Below are positions 11,030 to 21,650 of a DNA stretch of 64,000 bases, piece by piece. The notes under the pieces were generated by a model. It saw only the letters and a list, made by a program, of their open reading frames with translations. It had not been told where the DNA came from and did no database searches. Origin of the DNA: Ectobius pallidus (Eukaryota > Arthropoda > Insecta > Blattodea > Ectobiidae). Both the position numbers and the translations under genes were made by a program. Each line of letters starts with the position of its first letter. The first letter of the stretch is position 1. The stretch lies in the NCBI GenBank assembly GCA_964059195.1, contig CAXKWD010000005.1, forward strand, positions 39,633,825 to 39,697,824. Direction: 5' to 3'.

Positions 11030-13325
11030 AGAGCTTTACATGGATTTTATGCTTTAGTGACTGGCTTACCGACTTTAAAGACATTAATAACCGGCCATTT
11101 GGCAATACTAACCCAACCTAACAATGGTCCAATCCAGGCACGGATCCTAACCTAATAATTGTGTACTTCTGTACCACATCTTTTCCATGCAAAGATATTT
11201 TGGTCACTCACGAGCCTCATTTAGCCTGTGTCCATACATTTTGATCCTCATGAGCGGGAATTGCCTCTATCCCTAACATTTTGGTCTTTTTGCCAAATAT
11301 CCCTACCACTTTATTGACTCAGCACATTTTTACTTAATGACTAGATCTTTGAAGATGGCAAGAAGTTGGTTGAAATATTTGATTTTTAACATTTTACATT
11401 TTGCGTTGACATGGCAATTTATGACTGTATCTTTATTTCATGCATTTACATCCACTGTCTCGTCCCTGAGCATGTGCTGACTCTTGACATTTATACCAGT
11501 TCTTTAGTGACCCTAATATTTGGAAAGTTAATTTATAAAATATGGGATATTAATTTTAATACGTAGAAATTCGGGGTTGCCGGCTATATTGCTCAGTGGG
11601 TGGTGTAGTGCACGAGATTATTTATCTGGGCTGTGGCTAGAGAAATATAGAGGTTAAGTTAACTAATAGGGGGATCGATGTTAGGACTTGAGGTGGATTA
11701 AAAGAGTTCCAGTGATTTCAGAATTAATATATTGTTCTCAAAGTTTTGTCGCTGAAATGCAGAATTAGGTGTTTTAAGTTAGATGATGTAAGTTCACAGT
11801 CGTAATATGAATTTCGTCGTTTCTGATTTTTCGTCGAACACTTTATAACTATGTCAAATATTGTACAGTTAATTACTTTCTTATTCTTATGCGCTCTTCA
11901 AGATTTACTTACTTTTGCAATTAATATGACGTATCTATTTCTATCGCGCGGACATATCTACTTTAATAATATTCTTCGTAACTCTCACAAATTATTCCTT
12001 TACTGAATGAATTAATAATCAATGTATATATTGATATCAACTTACGCGCTGCGATGATTATCTAGAATTCCATTTATACCGCGCGGATATATTTCACTCT
12101 GAGTTAAAAATACAACTATCTTCCGAAGTTAATTAGTGTTATAGTAATAGTATCGTCGTCTGTGTCTTGTGTCGTGATGTGGTCTATGATCGAATGATGA
12201 TGTCTGTTGGGGCCGTTGTGATAATATCTCCTTAAGAGGTAGTGGGGATGAAAAGTTGCTATTGGTTGTGTTAATGTTTAAGTTATTCCTAATTGGTGCA
12301 AAATACTTCGGTCTGCTATTTTGTTTAAAATAAAGTTCGTTTCGAGTGCTTGGGGATGCTAAGGAGCATGGCTCATTAATTTTCCAAAGTGTCAAAAATG
12401 GACTAGCGCCTGCCTGACTGGGATACCGGAAATGGGCGTGGTTCTGTTTATGTATTTGTATCAATAACTCTGATAACTGAAGGTTATCATAGTATTGGTT
12501 GTTTTATCCTGATGGGTTGATTTATTCCGCTTCTAATGATGTTAGTCTGTAATTGGTGTGATGAAAATTAAGAAAGTTATTAATGTTATTATATTAAAAT
12601 GATATAAAGGGTTAATTAAAAGTTTGGTGTTGTATATGAAACTGTAGGGTTCATATTGTTAGTTGAGGGGAGGAATGCGTACTGTAACACATTTTAATGA
12701 AAAAATCTGATAAACATATAACTTCCTCTACCCAAATAAAAGTTTTTCCTCTCAGCATAATATATTATATACACGATGTTCTCTTCACATAGGCTAAATT
12801 GGTTGTAAAAATGAAGAGAACGTCAGCACATCGCATCGCATCCCTGATGGATTCAACTAACTTTCTTTACCCAGGCCACAGCAATTTCACATTCTGATAT
12901 AAGATAAGAGGCCAAACTGCAAAGAGCGCATATTCAGTCATTTCAACCTTTTGCATAACTATTATTCACCGGGTAAGACTGAGTTTTACAAACAATGGGT
13001 GGCTTAGTTTCAAATAAAAGTTTTAGCTCTTAGTATAAGCATCTCAAGTTCAAAATTTAAACAATGTTAGTGTCATTTTCAAGAAAATCGCAAAAAACGA
13101 AATTTCCTTACTTTTAAGTAAGAGAAAGTCGTTGCCAACCTTGTCGCATACCCAGAAGGTAGTTTTGGATTCAGGTGATGTAATTTATGTTAAAAACTCA
13201 ACTTCAAATTTCAATGTAAAACACAATATTTCCTCTGGTATGGGCAGAGAAAGTAATAATGTGGAAAAATTGTGAAGAAATCTTTCAGTCGTTACATCTA
13301 TTTAAGACAAGACAGCAAACCAACT
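11030..13325. other. No gene recognised
   Basis: AT-rich sequence. A minus-strand frame at 12129-12464 (111 codons, ending in HHDTRHRRRYYYYNTN) is basic and low-complexity and could be a retroelement gag tail. No partner domain, LTR or splice site supports it. Confidence 0.4.
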
Positions 13326-13329
13326 TTCA

Positions 13330-13331
<2 letters not shown>

Positions 13332-13364
<33 letters not shown>
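13332..13364 (+). repeat. Poly(A) tract, 33 bp
   Basis: An uninterrupted run of 33 A. It may be the tail of an old retroposed copy, but I could not define the copy's body or a target duplication. Confidence 0.7.
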
Positions 13365-13366
<2 letters not shown>

Positions 13367-14127
13367 TTTCTTAAAGGAGAGTGTAACATTGGAAACAATT
13401 TTAGTTGGACTACAACTTGAAATGTTTGAGGGTCTTGAAAGAGCTAAAGGAAGTCTTGAAGTATTGTGTATAACCCTGAAATTCAACATCTAAGTTTTTA
13501 TAAACATGTTTGCATGTGTGTTTGTTGAACATGTCTGTGTATCTGTCAATGAACGGCATAGCTCAGGAATGAAATATTGCATAAAAACATTTTATGTAGG
13601 GTTAGATATCTTCTGATGTGTGGAGCGGTTTGTATGTGTTCACTGAATATTTGTGACGATTACGAAATTTACTTACCTGGGTGCCAGCAATCCTCCGGTG
13701 AAGTCACATACATTACCACTCAGCCTTCAGCAGTCAGCGGACACGAGCTCCGGGTCTCAGGTTTGCCGTGGTGTTGCTGGACAATTATTTGTGTGGAGAC
13801 ACAAGGAATTAACCTATTACTTATTATTTTAGAAATGAAATAAAGCGGTTTTAATGTGATGAGAAGAACAGTGTTTTTATTCTTAATATCTCTTTACCGA
13901 TCTCGCCAAGATGAATGGGGATTTCTCTATCTGCCCATTCCTTTTAAATATTACTTCTGGGGTGTAATTTCAATGTGTTTACAACTTATGTTTGACTGTT
14001 CTAATTAAGAGAATATTCAGTAATGAATCTTGTGATTTGAGTGCACATGCCAATTATATATGTATGATCGTACGTATTTCTTTTACACACTTTTTCTTAT
14101 TGCCACACAGGTATATTAGTTCTAGTA

Positions 14128-14901
14128 CAGTCGGTCAAATAAAAAACGTCGGGACTCATATGCAGTTAAAATTAAAGTTTTAGCGCATTAGTTCACAAGT
14201 TTCCTATAAAAAACATAAAATACAGGTCATTTTCGGAACATATGAGGCCATGCGACAGGAGGTAAAAAATGAACGAGGGAAAAAATGAAAACGCGGAAAG
14301 CTCAACACACGATATTCAACTTAATGTATTGTCATAATTCATTTTGCTTTGTGTCATCGCCACATACAAATGCTAAAGTGAGAGAAAGTGTAGTTAGGGC
14401 TGTAATTGACCTGCATTTTTCGGCCTCTGAAGCAGCGAGAAGGTTCCATATTTATGAAAGAGCAGCTCAGTGCAGTGGTGCGAACTTTACTATAATGCGA
14501 CCGGAAGTTTTCATAGGAAGCGTGGATCTGCGGAAGGCCGCATTTTTCGATGCTAGACTGGTTGCAGAAGTTGAGCGTAAGTAATTGATTTTGCACTAGA
14601 AGTACCGGTATTATAAAATAAAATCTTTAAAAAATGCTCCTTGAATAAACATATTCCTCGCGAATCTATTAATTATTAATATTATATAAATTTGCAACCA
14701 AGAATATGGCGGATTTGAGGCATATAGCCACAGCCTTCTATACATGTTTGTTTTGGAACAAAACTGACTAAATAATCAAGAAAATACATGGATAGACAAG
14801 AGGCGTGTGTAAACCTAACCTTAAGTCTTCCTGTACATGCGCATATGCTCGTTCGTGATACTTAATCAAATACCACCCGACGTTTTTTATTTGACCGACT
14901 G
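14128..14901 (+). mobile_element. Tc1/mariner-type element with perfect 26 bp ends and TA duplication
   Basis: The left end starts CAGTCGGTCAAATAAAA (14128-14153) and the right end (14876-14901) is its perfect reverse complement over 26 bp. TA flanks both sides (14126-14127 and 14902-14903), the IS630-Tc1-mariner signature. The 774 bp length is too short for a full transposase; only a helix-turn-helix-like frame remains. Perfect ends suggest fairly recent movement. Confidence 0.85.
14285..14584 (+). pseudogene. Helix-turn-helix fragment of a Tc1/mariner or pogo transposase
   Basis: A 99-codon frame inside the TA-flanked element. Residues 31-55 (KVRESVVRAVIDLHFSASEA, then ARRFHI) read as a psq-like helix-turn-helix, the DNA-binding module at the N-terminus of pogo and many Tc1/mariner transposases. 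The following residues do not resemble a DDE catalytic core, so this is a deleted gene in a non-autonomous copy. Start choice is uncertain. Confidence 0.5.
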
Positions 14902-15663
14902 TACAGTACCTTTTCGTGATGTGTGGATCCTATTTGCACTCACTTTAAACACTTTAACTTTTATACCGCCAGTTGAGAAACGATACATTGCGATGCAGCA
15001 CGCCCGGAAGTTTGAAGAGATCTCTCGTGGGTAACTAAGAGCCTATTTTATATGACAGACTCAAATTCATACGCGTAGGGGAAAAGACAGAAAATAGTCC
15101 TTGTTTTAAGAATATTTTCGCGCTTAAAAAAGGATACTGAATTCTGATTGGTGCAAACTTGGCGTTAGTTTTGGAAAATTTCCTAGCTTGGGAACGCCAA
15201 GCCTAACGTTCCTATGGTGGAATGGGTAGGCTTCTAGTCAACTTTCTAAAGTTTATTGAAGGTCACATAATTATATGCTTTTCTGAAAAGGGATAAAAGT
15301 TCTTCGTATTTCTTTAATGCTTTTAGAGCAGAAGCAATTTGCTTTGGCCCATGGACTCTTTCTTACTTCTAGTAAAAATTCGAGACACTTGAACTAAAGG
15401 TTTATGCTAGAAGGGTTTATTTCCCAATATTTTAGTACTTTAAATTTATTCATCTTAAAAAATGTATTATATTTGAAAATATATATTAAAATCAACGAAA
15501 TTTATGCTAATAAAAACATCAAATGAAATTTAGATTTCTTCATATCACGATGGCTAATTAAAACAATTTATTGGGGATGAAATACTACGTCATGTGATAA
15601 AGACTAAGAGTGATGACTTGCTCTTATGTTTAATGCCACTTTACATGAATTTTGTTTAAAACT

Positions 15664-16815
15664 TGAAGCCGTTTGGAATGTCGGACCCCTTAACCAATCA
15701 CACCATCGGCAAGACAGTGACAGGACCTACAACTTGACATATAACATGTGACCATCAATTAATTATTTCATATCAAAATTCAATCATAATTAATTACAAG
15801 AAGTAATTATCATCGGACAGACAGAAGATTAATATCAAAAGATTCGAAAAATTTCATACTATAAGAATATGCGTATAAAATTTATACCAGACTCATGACT
15901 TTGGACTTATTAAGCAATTACTGAAAGACCGGATGTCGGATCGCTTTGTATGCGACAGAGAGGCGCTAGTCATTTATGTCAGGATTGATGAATGGATTTT
16001 AGGGGAAGAAACTCAGTTTTAACTGACTTTTAGCTAGGGACAAGACTACTATACCATTCAAGCTGACCAATAAGAGGCTGCGAGACGAATAGGCATAAGA
16101 AGTGGACCAATGAAATGATGTTAAGGAGAGGAATTAATGAAAGCAAGTGAGGGAAAATTAACTACGAAAACTGTTCTGTTCTAACTGGGAAGCGTTGCCG
16201 AAAAGAAGTACAATGTGAATTTTCTCCGCGCCGTAAAGAAATAGAGGGTTAAGTTTTAAATACAAGTTTTAAGAATTATCGTGCGCGTAATAATTGAACA
16301 TTTTAATATTTGTTACCTGTGAAACGTAGACTGAGAATCTCTCCGCGCCGTAAAAATAGAGGAAGTGATTGATACAAGTCATATGGATCGTCGGGGCGCG
16401 TTATTATTGAGTATAAAATATAAGCCGAATAGTAATTGAATATAGAAGTTTGCGTATATGAATATAGACACGTCCAGTATTTAAAAGCATAAGTCAGCAT
16501 ATATGAATATAGGCATTGCAGACTCCTTTGTGCAACGAACCCAGTGTGTCGCTTAGAAAGAAGTACTAATAAATCAAACATATTCATCAAGTAGGTGTTA
16601 TAATATTTCTCCCCTGTAATTCCAATTAGCCACGAAAGGGATAAGAGCTCTTACTACCGCTGAGCAAGTACTAGCTAGGGTTGTCCGTTACCATTCTCGT
16701 AAAAAGGAACTGATCGGAAACTACAAATTTATCTACATTTATGTAGGTTGGCGCCTATCTGATTGGTGAAGTGCAAACGCACCCTATTTACGAGAGTGGT
16801 GAGACAAGCGGGCAT
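15664..16815 (+). repeat. 5' LTR
   Basis: Starts TGAAGCCG and ends near GGGCAT; the end is set by the AAACT duplication and is uncertain by one or two bases. It contains TATAAAAT near 16413 and AATAAA near 16568, a plausible promoter and polyadenylation signal placing the R region between them. Confidence 0.88.
16410..16575 (+). promoter_or_regulatory. LTR core promoter (TATAAAA) and polyadenylation signal (AATAAA)
   Basis: TATAAAAT near 16413 and AATAAA near 16568 are spaced as expected for U3/R in an LTR; both are also present in the 3' LTR. Inferred from motif and position only. Confidence 0.45.
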
Positions 16816-16819
16816 AAGC

Positions 16820-16838
16820 TGGCGGCCCAACTGTGGCG
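16820..16838 (+). other. Probable primer binding site
   Basis: Starting a few bases after the 5' LTR, TGGCGGCCCAACTGTGGCG begins with the TGG complementary to a tRNA CCA end. It resembles insect LTR-element sites of the TGGCGCCCAACGTGGGG type. The exact tRNA was not assigned. Confidence 0.6.
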
Positions 16839-17273
16839 AGAATTACTTTGAATTACAGGCATAAATTACTTTCATAAGCTAACACCTGCATAAACTAGCC
16901 ATAAACTCACACATTTCCATTTCATCGAGGAATAGAATTATTCGAGTAACACATAAACTGGCGATCGACATTCAAGTATAAATTGTTTAAAAGAGCGAGT
17001 GAGTTAAAAGTGTTTAGGTAGGCAGGATTGGAAAGAAGACACCATCATCCGACAGCTGACTAGAGAAGGAGGGAAGTGACCGATGACCCCCCATAAAGGA
17101 GCCCGTTACCACAGCTGGGAACAACAGGTATTGTTCACATTTTTCCTTCATGTAGAGAGCTTAGGATTCTCTATTTTGGTGTTTTAAATCTTTTTGTTTG
17201 TTTGTTTGTTTTGGCTGAGAGAAGTCAATTTTTTTTTATGCGTTTACGCAATAATAAAGTAATTCATTTGAGA

Positions 17274-19283
17274 ATGGACACCGAGAATTCTAAGGCCTCA
17301 ATTTCAGACGGGATTCCTAGTGTTACACACCAATTAAGTGAAAATGAAAGTGTGCCTGAAACTGATATACCGGCGGTATCTAATATAGGAAGTGTAACTG
17401 ATGTCAATGTGCCTACCTCTCCGGATATACAAAATGTACCTATTGTACCCAATGTACCAAATATGCCTACTGTAGAGTCACACTCAGTCAATAGTACAGA
17501 GATGGAGTTAATAACGAATAACATTCTATCACAAGTGGGAGCTATTATGTCTCAGGTAACTGCCCAATTACAAGATATTAAAAATAACATGAATGCACAA
17601 AACCAACAATTGAAGACCGAAATTAATACACAAAACCAACAATTGAAGACTGACATTAATACACAAATAAATACACAAAACCAACAATTGAAGACTGACA
17701 TTAATACACAAATAAATACACAAAACCAAACTTTGAGAGCTGAGTTAAAGACACAATTGACAGAGCAAAGTAAACATTTAAAAGAAATTGTTGAAAACCA
17801 AAGGGCTGAAGTGGAGAATAAATTAAAAGAGTTGGATTCTCGTGTCACTAACCAAATTTCAACTTCAGAACAGTTTTTAACGGGACAGATAGACTCTGTA
17901 AGATCACAGGTAAGTGTGATGGAACGCATGGCAGAAAGTAATGGTAGCCGATTATTGAGTTTGCAATCGGAAGTGGATAGGCTCAGACAGCAAGTAAGGG
18001 AACATGAGAGTGCAATTGAAAATCGTGAGCATGTACCTGTACCCGCACCAGCAACTAATTCCACAACATCCCTACCGGAAAACAATTCACCAAGCCCTAA
18101 TCTACCCGAGATGCCTAATCCTTTACTCCGAGCTGACAATGGATTAGACCAACCTTCTACCAGTGGCCTGAGTAACTATACATTGAGTAGTAGCGACTTG
18201 CCATTACCAGTGTTTGAGGATCCCCAACGAACCAATCCTGTAAGGTACTTGCACGAGCTGAAAACCTATTTTAGATTAAGGAATGTGCCTGAAAATCTCA
18301 AGATGATTTTAGTTTCACGTTCACTGCAAAAGGCCGCATTAAGGTGGTTCCATGTGATCAATCATAACAAGTCACTAGATATGCAAAGTTTTGAGGAGGC
18401 ATTTTTGAACAATTTTTGGTCCATGGCAACACAGGAACACATCCGTAATCAAATTTTTCATGGGAAGTTTGACCGCAGCTGCGGAATGACTTACTTAGAG
18501 TATTTCATTTCTTTATGTGACAACAAGCAATTGTTGATCCCCACAATTGAGGAAAAAGTTTTCATTCAGGCCTTATGCCTACATTTTCCAGTTTCAATAA
18601 AAAATAGCTTAATTGTTGCTTCTCCCCAGAGTATAGGCGATATGCTACGCCTACTGAAGTCATTGCAGGAAATACCGAATCCACCAGTCCGATTAGGTCA
18701 AAATCCTCAGATATCGCAAGCCGACCATCAAAGGAAGGCTATAAACTATGTTCAGGCAGTATCTGAGAATTTTGAAAGTGAGGTAGGGACACCAGACAGT
18801 GATAATAAGCAAACCCCGTACGATAGGAGAGAAAATGCTGACCGATGGAACAGTCCAAGAAATAGTCCAGAACCGCACTGGCCTAATAACCAGTATCAAA
18901 GGGGAATAAGAAATTCTTTCTGGAGGAATAGAGGAAACGGTAATTCAAATTACAATGGTTTCTCTAGGTACAGACCGTATAATAATAATCGTAATTTCCC
19001 AGCTCAGGCGGGACGAGGTAGAAATGGATACAATAATAATTTCTCGCGAGGACGAAATGGCAGAGGCCGAACCCCTTCATGGTATCATCGCCCACACCTA
19101 AATCAGGGTTATTTCCGTCCACAATTCAGAGGGAGAGTTGTCGATAACAGGTATGTTAGGAATGATAATAATCACCAATATGTAAGGTCCCCAGTAGAGA
19201 GTCGTCCCAGGTCTCCCAATAATGAGAGGAATGAAACTTCAAATAGGCCTAGCTCACCCGCAAACGACGTTTTAAACGAGTAA
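17274..19283 (+). CDS. gag: Gag-like structural protein of the LTR element
   Basis: Long uninterrupted frame. ATG codons lie at 17238 and 17274 (MDTENSKAS); I prefer the second, though the frame is open from 17202. Layout: acidic Ser/Pro/Val-rich N-terminus; a Gln/Asn-rich coiled coil with tandem INTQNQQLKTD units (about residues 105-160) followed by heptad-like helices to about 245; a linker; then a retrotransposon Gag capsid domain (NPVRYLHELKTYFRLRNVPE, KAALRWFHV, FLNNFW, TYLEYFISL). The C-terminus is Arg/Gly/Asn-rich (NRGNGNSNYNGF, GRGRNGYNN) and probably binds nucleic acid in place of a CCHC knuckle, which is absent. The last codons before the stop form a frameshift heptamer. Confidence 0.85.
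   Translation: MDTENSKASISDGIPSVTHQLSENESVPETDIPAVSNIGSVTDVNVPTSPDIQNVPIVPNVPNMPTVESHSVNSTEMELITNNILSQVGAIMSQVTAQLQDIKNNMNAQNQQLKTEINTQNQQLKTDINTQINTQNQQLKTDINTQINTQNQTLRAELKTQLTEQSKHLKEIVENQRAEVENKLKELDSRVTNQISTSEQFLTGQIDSVRSQVSVMERMAESNGSRLLSLQSEVDRLRQQVREHESAIENREHVPVPAPATNSTTSLPENNSPSPNLPEMPNPLLRADNGLDQPSTSGLSNYTLSSSDLPLPVFEDPQRTNPVRYLHELKTYFRLRNVPENLKMILVSRSLQKAALRWFHVINHNKSLDMQSFEEAFLNNFWSMATQEHIRNQIFHGKFDRSCGMTYLEYFISLCDNKQLLIPTIEEKVFIQALCLHFPVSIKNSLIVASPQSIGDMLRLLKSLQEIPNPPVRLGQNPQISQADHQRKAINYVQAVSENFESEVGTPDSDNKQTPYDRRENADRWNSPRNSPEPHWPNNQYQRGIRNSFWRNRGNGNSNYNGFSRYRPYNNNRNFPAQAGRGRNGYNNNFSRGRNGRGRTPSWYHRPHLNQGYFRPQFRGRVVDNRYVRNDNNHQYVRSPVESRPRSPNNERNETSNRPSSPANDVLNE
17588..17735 (+). 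repeat. Tandem coding repeats in the gag coiled coil
   Basis: AATACACAAAACCAACAATTG-like units of about 36 bp repeat three to four times in frame, encoding INTQNQQLKTD. They probably arose by unequal pairing and lengthen the coiled coil. Confidence 0.8.
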
Positions 19284-20152
19284 AGGTTTTCCACGCCCCT
19301 CCTAATGGAAAACCTGCATTTCAAAGCAATTTTGGAGGACAGATTAGCTCATCGGTAGCCTGTAATGCAAGCCAACTACCAGTAGTAAAGAAAACACAAG
19401 TTATTTCAAGTAAAACCCTTGTAAATAAAACCCCTACTCTGGAAATAACTCAGTGTAAACAAACTGACAAGGATAGATCACAAAAGGAAACCCCTGTAAA
19501 TAATCATGCAAATATCACGTCAACTGCCGTGCCGAATGTACATGACCCGAAGGAAAGCTCACCAACAATAGAAAAAGAAAATGGTATACACAACACAACT
19601 AACCAGCCCACAGGAATTCCGATAGAGAACACAGCCACTGTAAATACTGACAATAACGAACCATTAGCAGATATTACGATTGGAATTTTCCAGGGAAATG
19701 GATCCACTCTGGTGAATTCGCAGTCGCCCGTAATTAATGTTAACGAGAATGAAACAGAAACAGTTATTCCTTTCAACCAGGCTGAGAAAGTTAGTGAGAA
19801 AAGTCCCATTCTACCAGATATCGGACAGGACGAATTTTTTGTTGAATATTTAAACACTGCTAGCAGAAAGACCATTGTAAATATTCACCCAGGTCCAGCT
19901 GAAAGTGAAACTATCCACACCGCAGGCGGTCTGCTACCCCAGCTGACCGAACCATATGAACCAGACGGCCCAGAGGAATGTTACGAAACGGAAGCAGTAA
20001 ATGTCAACAAAATTAACACTACTGAAAATATCCAAGATACACTTAAAAATAAAGTAAACGAAGCACATGACCTTGCGACCCCACGCATACTTTCCATTCA
20101 AGAAAGATTTGAAGCACAGAATGAAGACGAATTAGAGTTCATTGTATTGTAA
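19253..20152 (+). CDS. ORF2 of the LTR element, likely made as a Gag -1 frameshift product
   Basis: This frame is -1 relative to gag, open from just after a TAG at 19250-19252 to the stop at 20150-20152 (about 300 codons). It has no ATG near its start, which supports expression by frameshifting. The protein is Asn/Thr/Glu-rich and mostly disordered in appearance (NTTNQPTGIP, TVNTDNNEPLADIT). It has a more ordered segment with PDIGQDEFFVEYLNTASRKT and a tail LATPRILSIQERFEAQNEDE. A protease-type D-(S/T)-G triad is absent. Its position suggests the spacer normally preceding protease/pol, with the rest deleted; a separate function is possible. Confidence 0.6.
   Translation, partial: LTRKRRFKRVKVFHAPPNGKPAFQSNFGGQISSSVACNASQLPVVKKTQVISSKTLVNKTPTLEITQCKQTDKDRSQKETPVNNHANITSTAVPNVHDPKESSPTIEKENGIHNTTNQPTGIPIENTATVNTDNNEPLADITIGIFQGNGSTLVNSQSPVINVNENETETVIPFNQAEKVSEKSPILPDIGQDEFFVEYLNTASRKTIVNIHPGPAESETIHTAGGLLPQLTEPYEPDGPEECYETEAVNVNKINTTENIQDTLKNKVNEAHDLATPRILSIQERFEAQNEDELEFIVL
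19271..19277 (+). promoter_or_regulatory. Canonical -1 ribosomal frameshift heptamer T TTA AAC
   Basis: In the gag frame the codons are GTT-TTA-AAC-GAG-TAA, so the heptamer T_TTA_AAC sits one codon before the gag stop. Slipping by -1 gives CGA-GTA-AAG and enters the frame that stays open to 20152. This matches the gag-pro junction arrangement of many LTR elements. No downstream pseudoknot was tested. Confidence 0.7.
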
Positions 20153-21238
20153 ACCTTTACGACTTTCAAAACATTTTTTATTCAACCTTTACAGACAGAA
20201 TGAAAAGTTATGTAACCTAGCCAATCTGCAGGCTAGTGATGAGTATCGGGCTAAAATTGTTATTGAACTGCAGGGAATTCTCGAAATAAATTCCACGGGA
20301 AATGTAGGAGTCGAATGAAAAATAAGGACTTGGATTGTTCAAAGATGGATTTCTCCGACCAGTAAAATAATTATGTAGTGATTATTTCTCGTTGAAATGT
20401 CTATTCCCGACGCATCTTATCCTAGTGATAAATGTGAATACGTTTTCTACGGTTGAGTTATATGTGCCCCTGTGTAGTGAAAAATAGGAAGGCCTAATTG
20501 CAACTCACTACATGCTATGGAGTAATAAATCTTTGTTCTCCATTAGCCCACTATGTAAATAATTAGTATTTAAGTGTATATAGATATTATGGCCAATTCC
20601 CGTATCGAATTTAAGAGTTGAAGGGGAGCAGACATTACCAACGACCAAAGATATCACGCAATTATTTGATTAATTATAAGTTTTAAATTCACACTCTCGC
20701 GTTGACTAATTTTTTATTTCAGAAACGTGTATAAAACAAAGATGAATGTAGTATTTTTATTTTAATGCAATATTTAATGAAAAGGTAAGAGATAATTATT
20801 TTATACTATTTGCATATTTAGTGAATTCCTTAAAGCGCTGACCAATTTGACATGCTGTAAAACAAGTTACCGAGGTAATCGTGCTGTTGAGAAATATTGA
20901 AGTAATATGTATGTGAAAGGTATTAATAGAAATGTGAGAATGAAGAATATGATGAATCGACGAAAGACACATGGAATAATTAATTTACGTAGTCTGAAAG
21001 GATAGACTATAATGAAATAAAAAGGGGATACAATTTAATGGTGAAAGGATGTGTACGGTATAAGTAAGGTAACAAATTAATTGGTGTGAGCACAAAGATG
21101 TAAAGGAATTTTGTTTGAAAATGCAAAGGTTAAAATTACATGAAGTGGATAAAATTGAACTTGCCAGAAGACTGCAAGAAAATAAATCATTAGCGCATAA
21201 TACTACAGGTGAAAAGAAAAAGAAAAGTGTTTGAATAA

Positions 21239-21270
<32 letters not shown>

Positions 21271-21650
21271 TTGTGGTATAAATTAATGATATATGATGTT
21301 GTTTTATACAGGAGAACAGTCAACTTATATATTGCAGAAAGTGTGAAGATTTTTCAACAAAAGGTATTATTTGATAAGAGTGTAATAATTTTTGTATGTG
21401 TTATGAGGTGAGAATTTAATGATAATTAGGCGATGGCATAGTTGCACAGAGGAGAGATGAATGAATAAGAAAATAGGAAAGGACAAGGATAATGATAATA
21501 ATCAGAATAACATGAACGAGAAATGTTAGGGAGATGTGAAGACCTTTGAAAGTGAGGACAATAAAAAAAATTTAAAAATTTAGTTATTTTCGTAGTCATG
21601 AATGCCTCCGAATTAATTCCTTAATTTTGAAATTGTTTCATTGGGACATA
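20153..21650 (+). other. Internal non-coding region where pol would be expected
   Basis: About 1.5 kb with many stops. Two short frames remain: about 60 codons ending near 20318 (NLYRQNEKLCNLANLQASDE) and 37 codons at 21121-21234 (starting MQRLKLHEVDKIELARRLQE). A 28 bp A tract lies at 21240-21267. No reverse transcriptase (YxDD) or integrase (HHCC, DDE) motif is visible. A polypurine tract before the 3' LTR is not obvious. Confidence 0.6.

Noticed and set aside
12129..12464. Retroelement gag tail (basic, Tyr-rich C-terminus)
   Set aside because: Low complexity, and no LTR, partner frame or repeat copy to support it.
13272..13493. Frames with long poly-Lys or poly-Phe
   Set aside because: Produced by the 33 bp A tract.
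16303..16590. 95-codon minus-strand frame, repeated at 22277-22564
   Set aside because: It lies in both LTRs, antisense to gag, and is duplicated only because the LTRs are. No motif.
17264..18139. Minus-strand frames of 86 and 195 codons
   Set aside because: Antisense shadows of gag; the Cys/Val-rich composition comes from the repeated coiled-coil codons.
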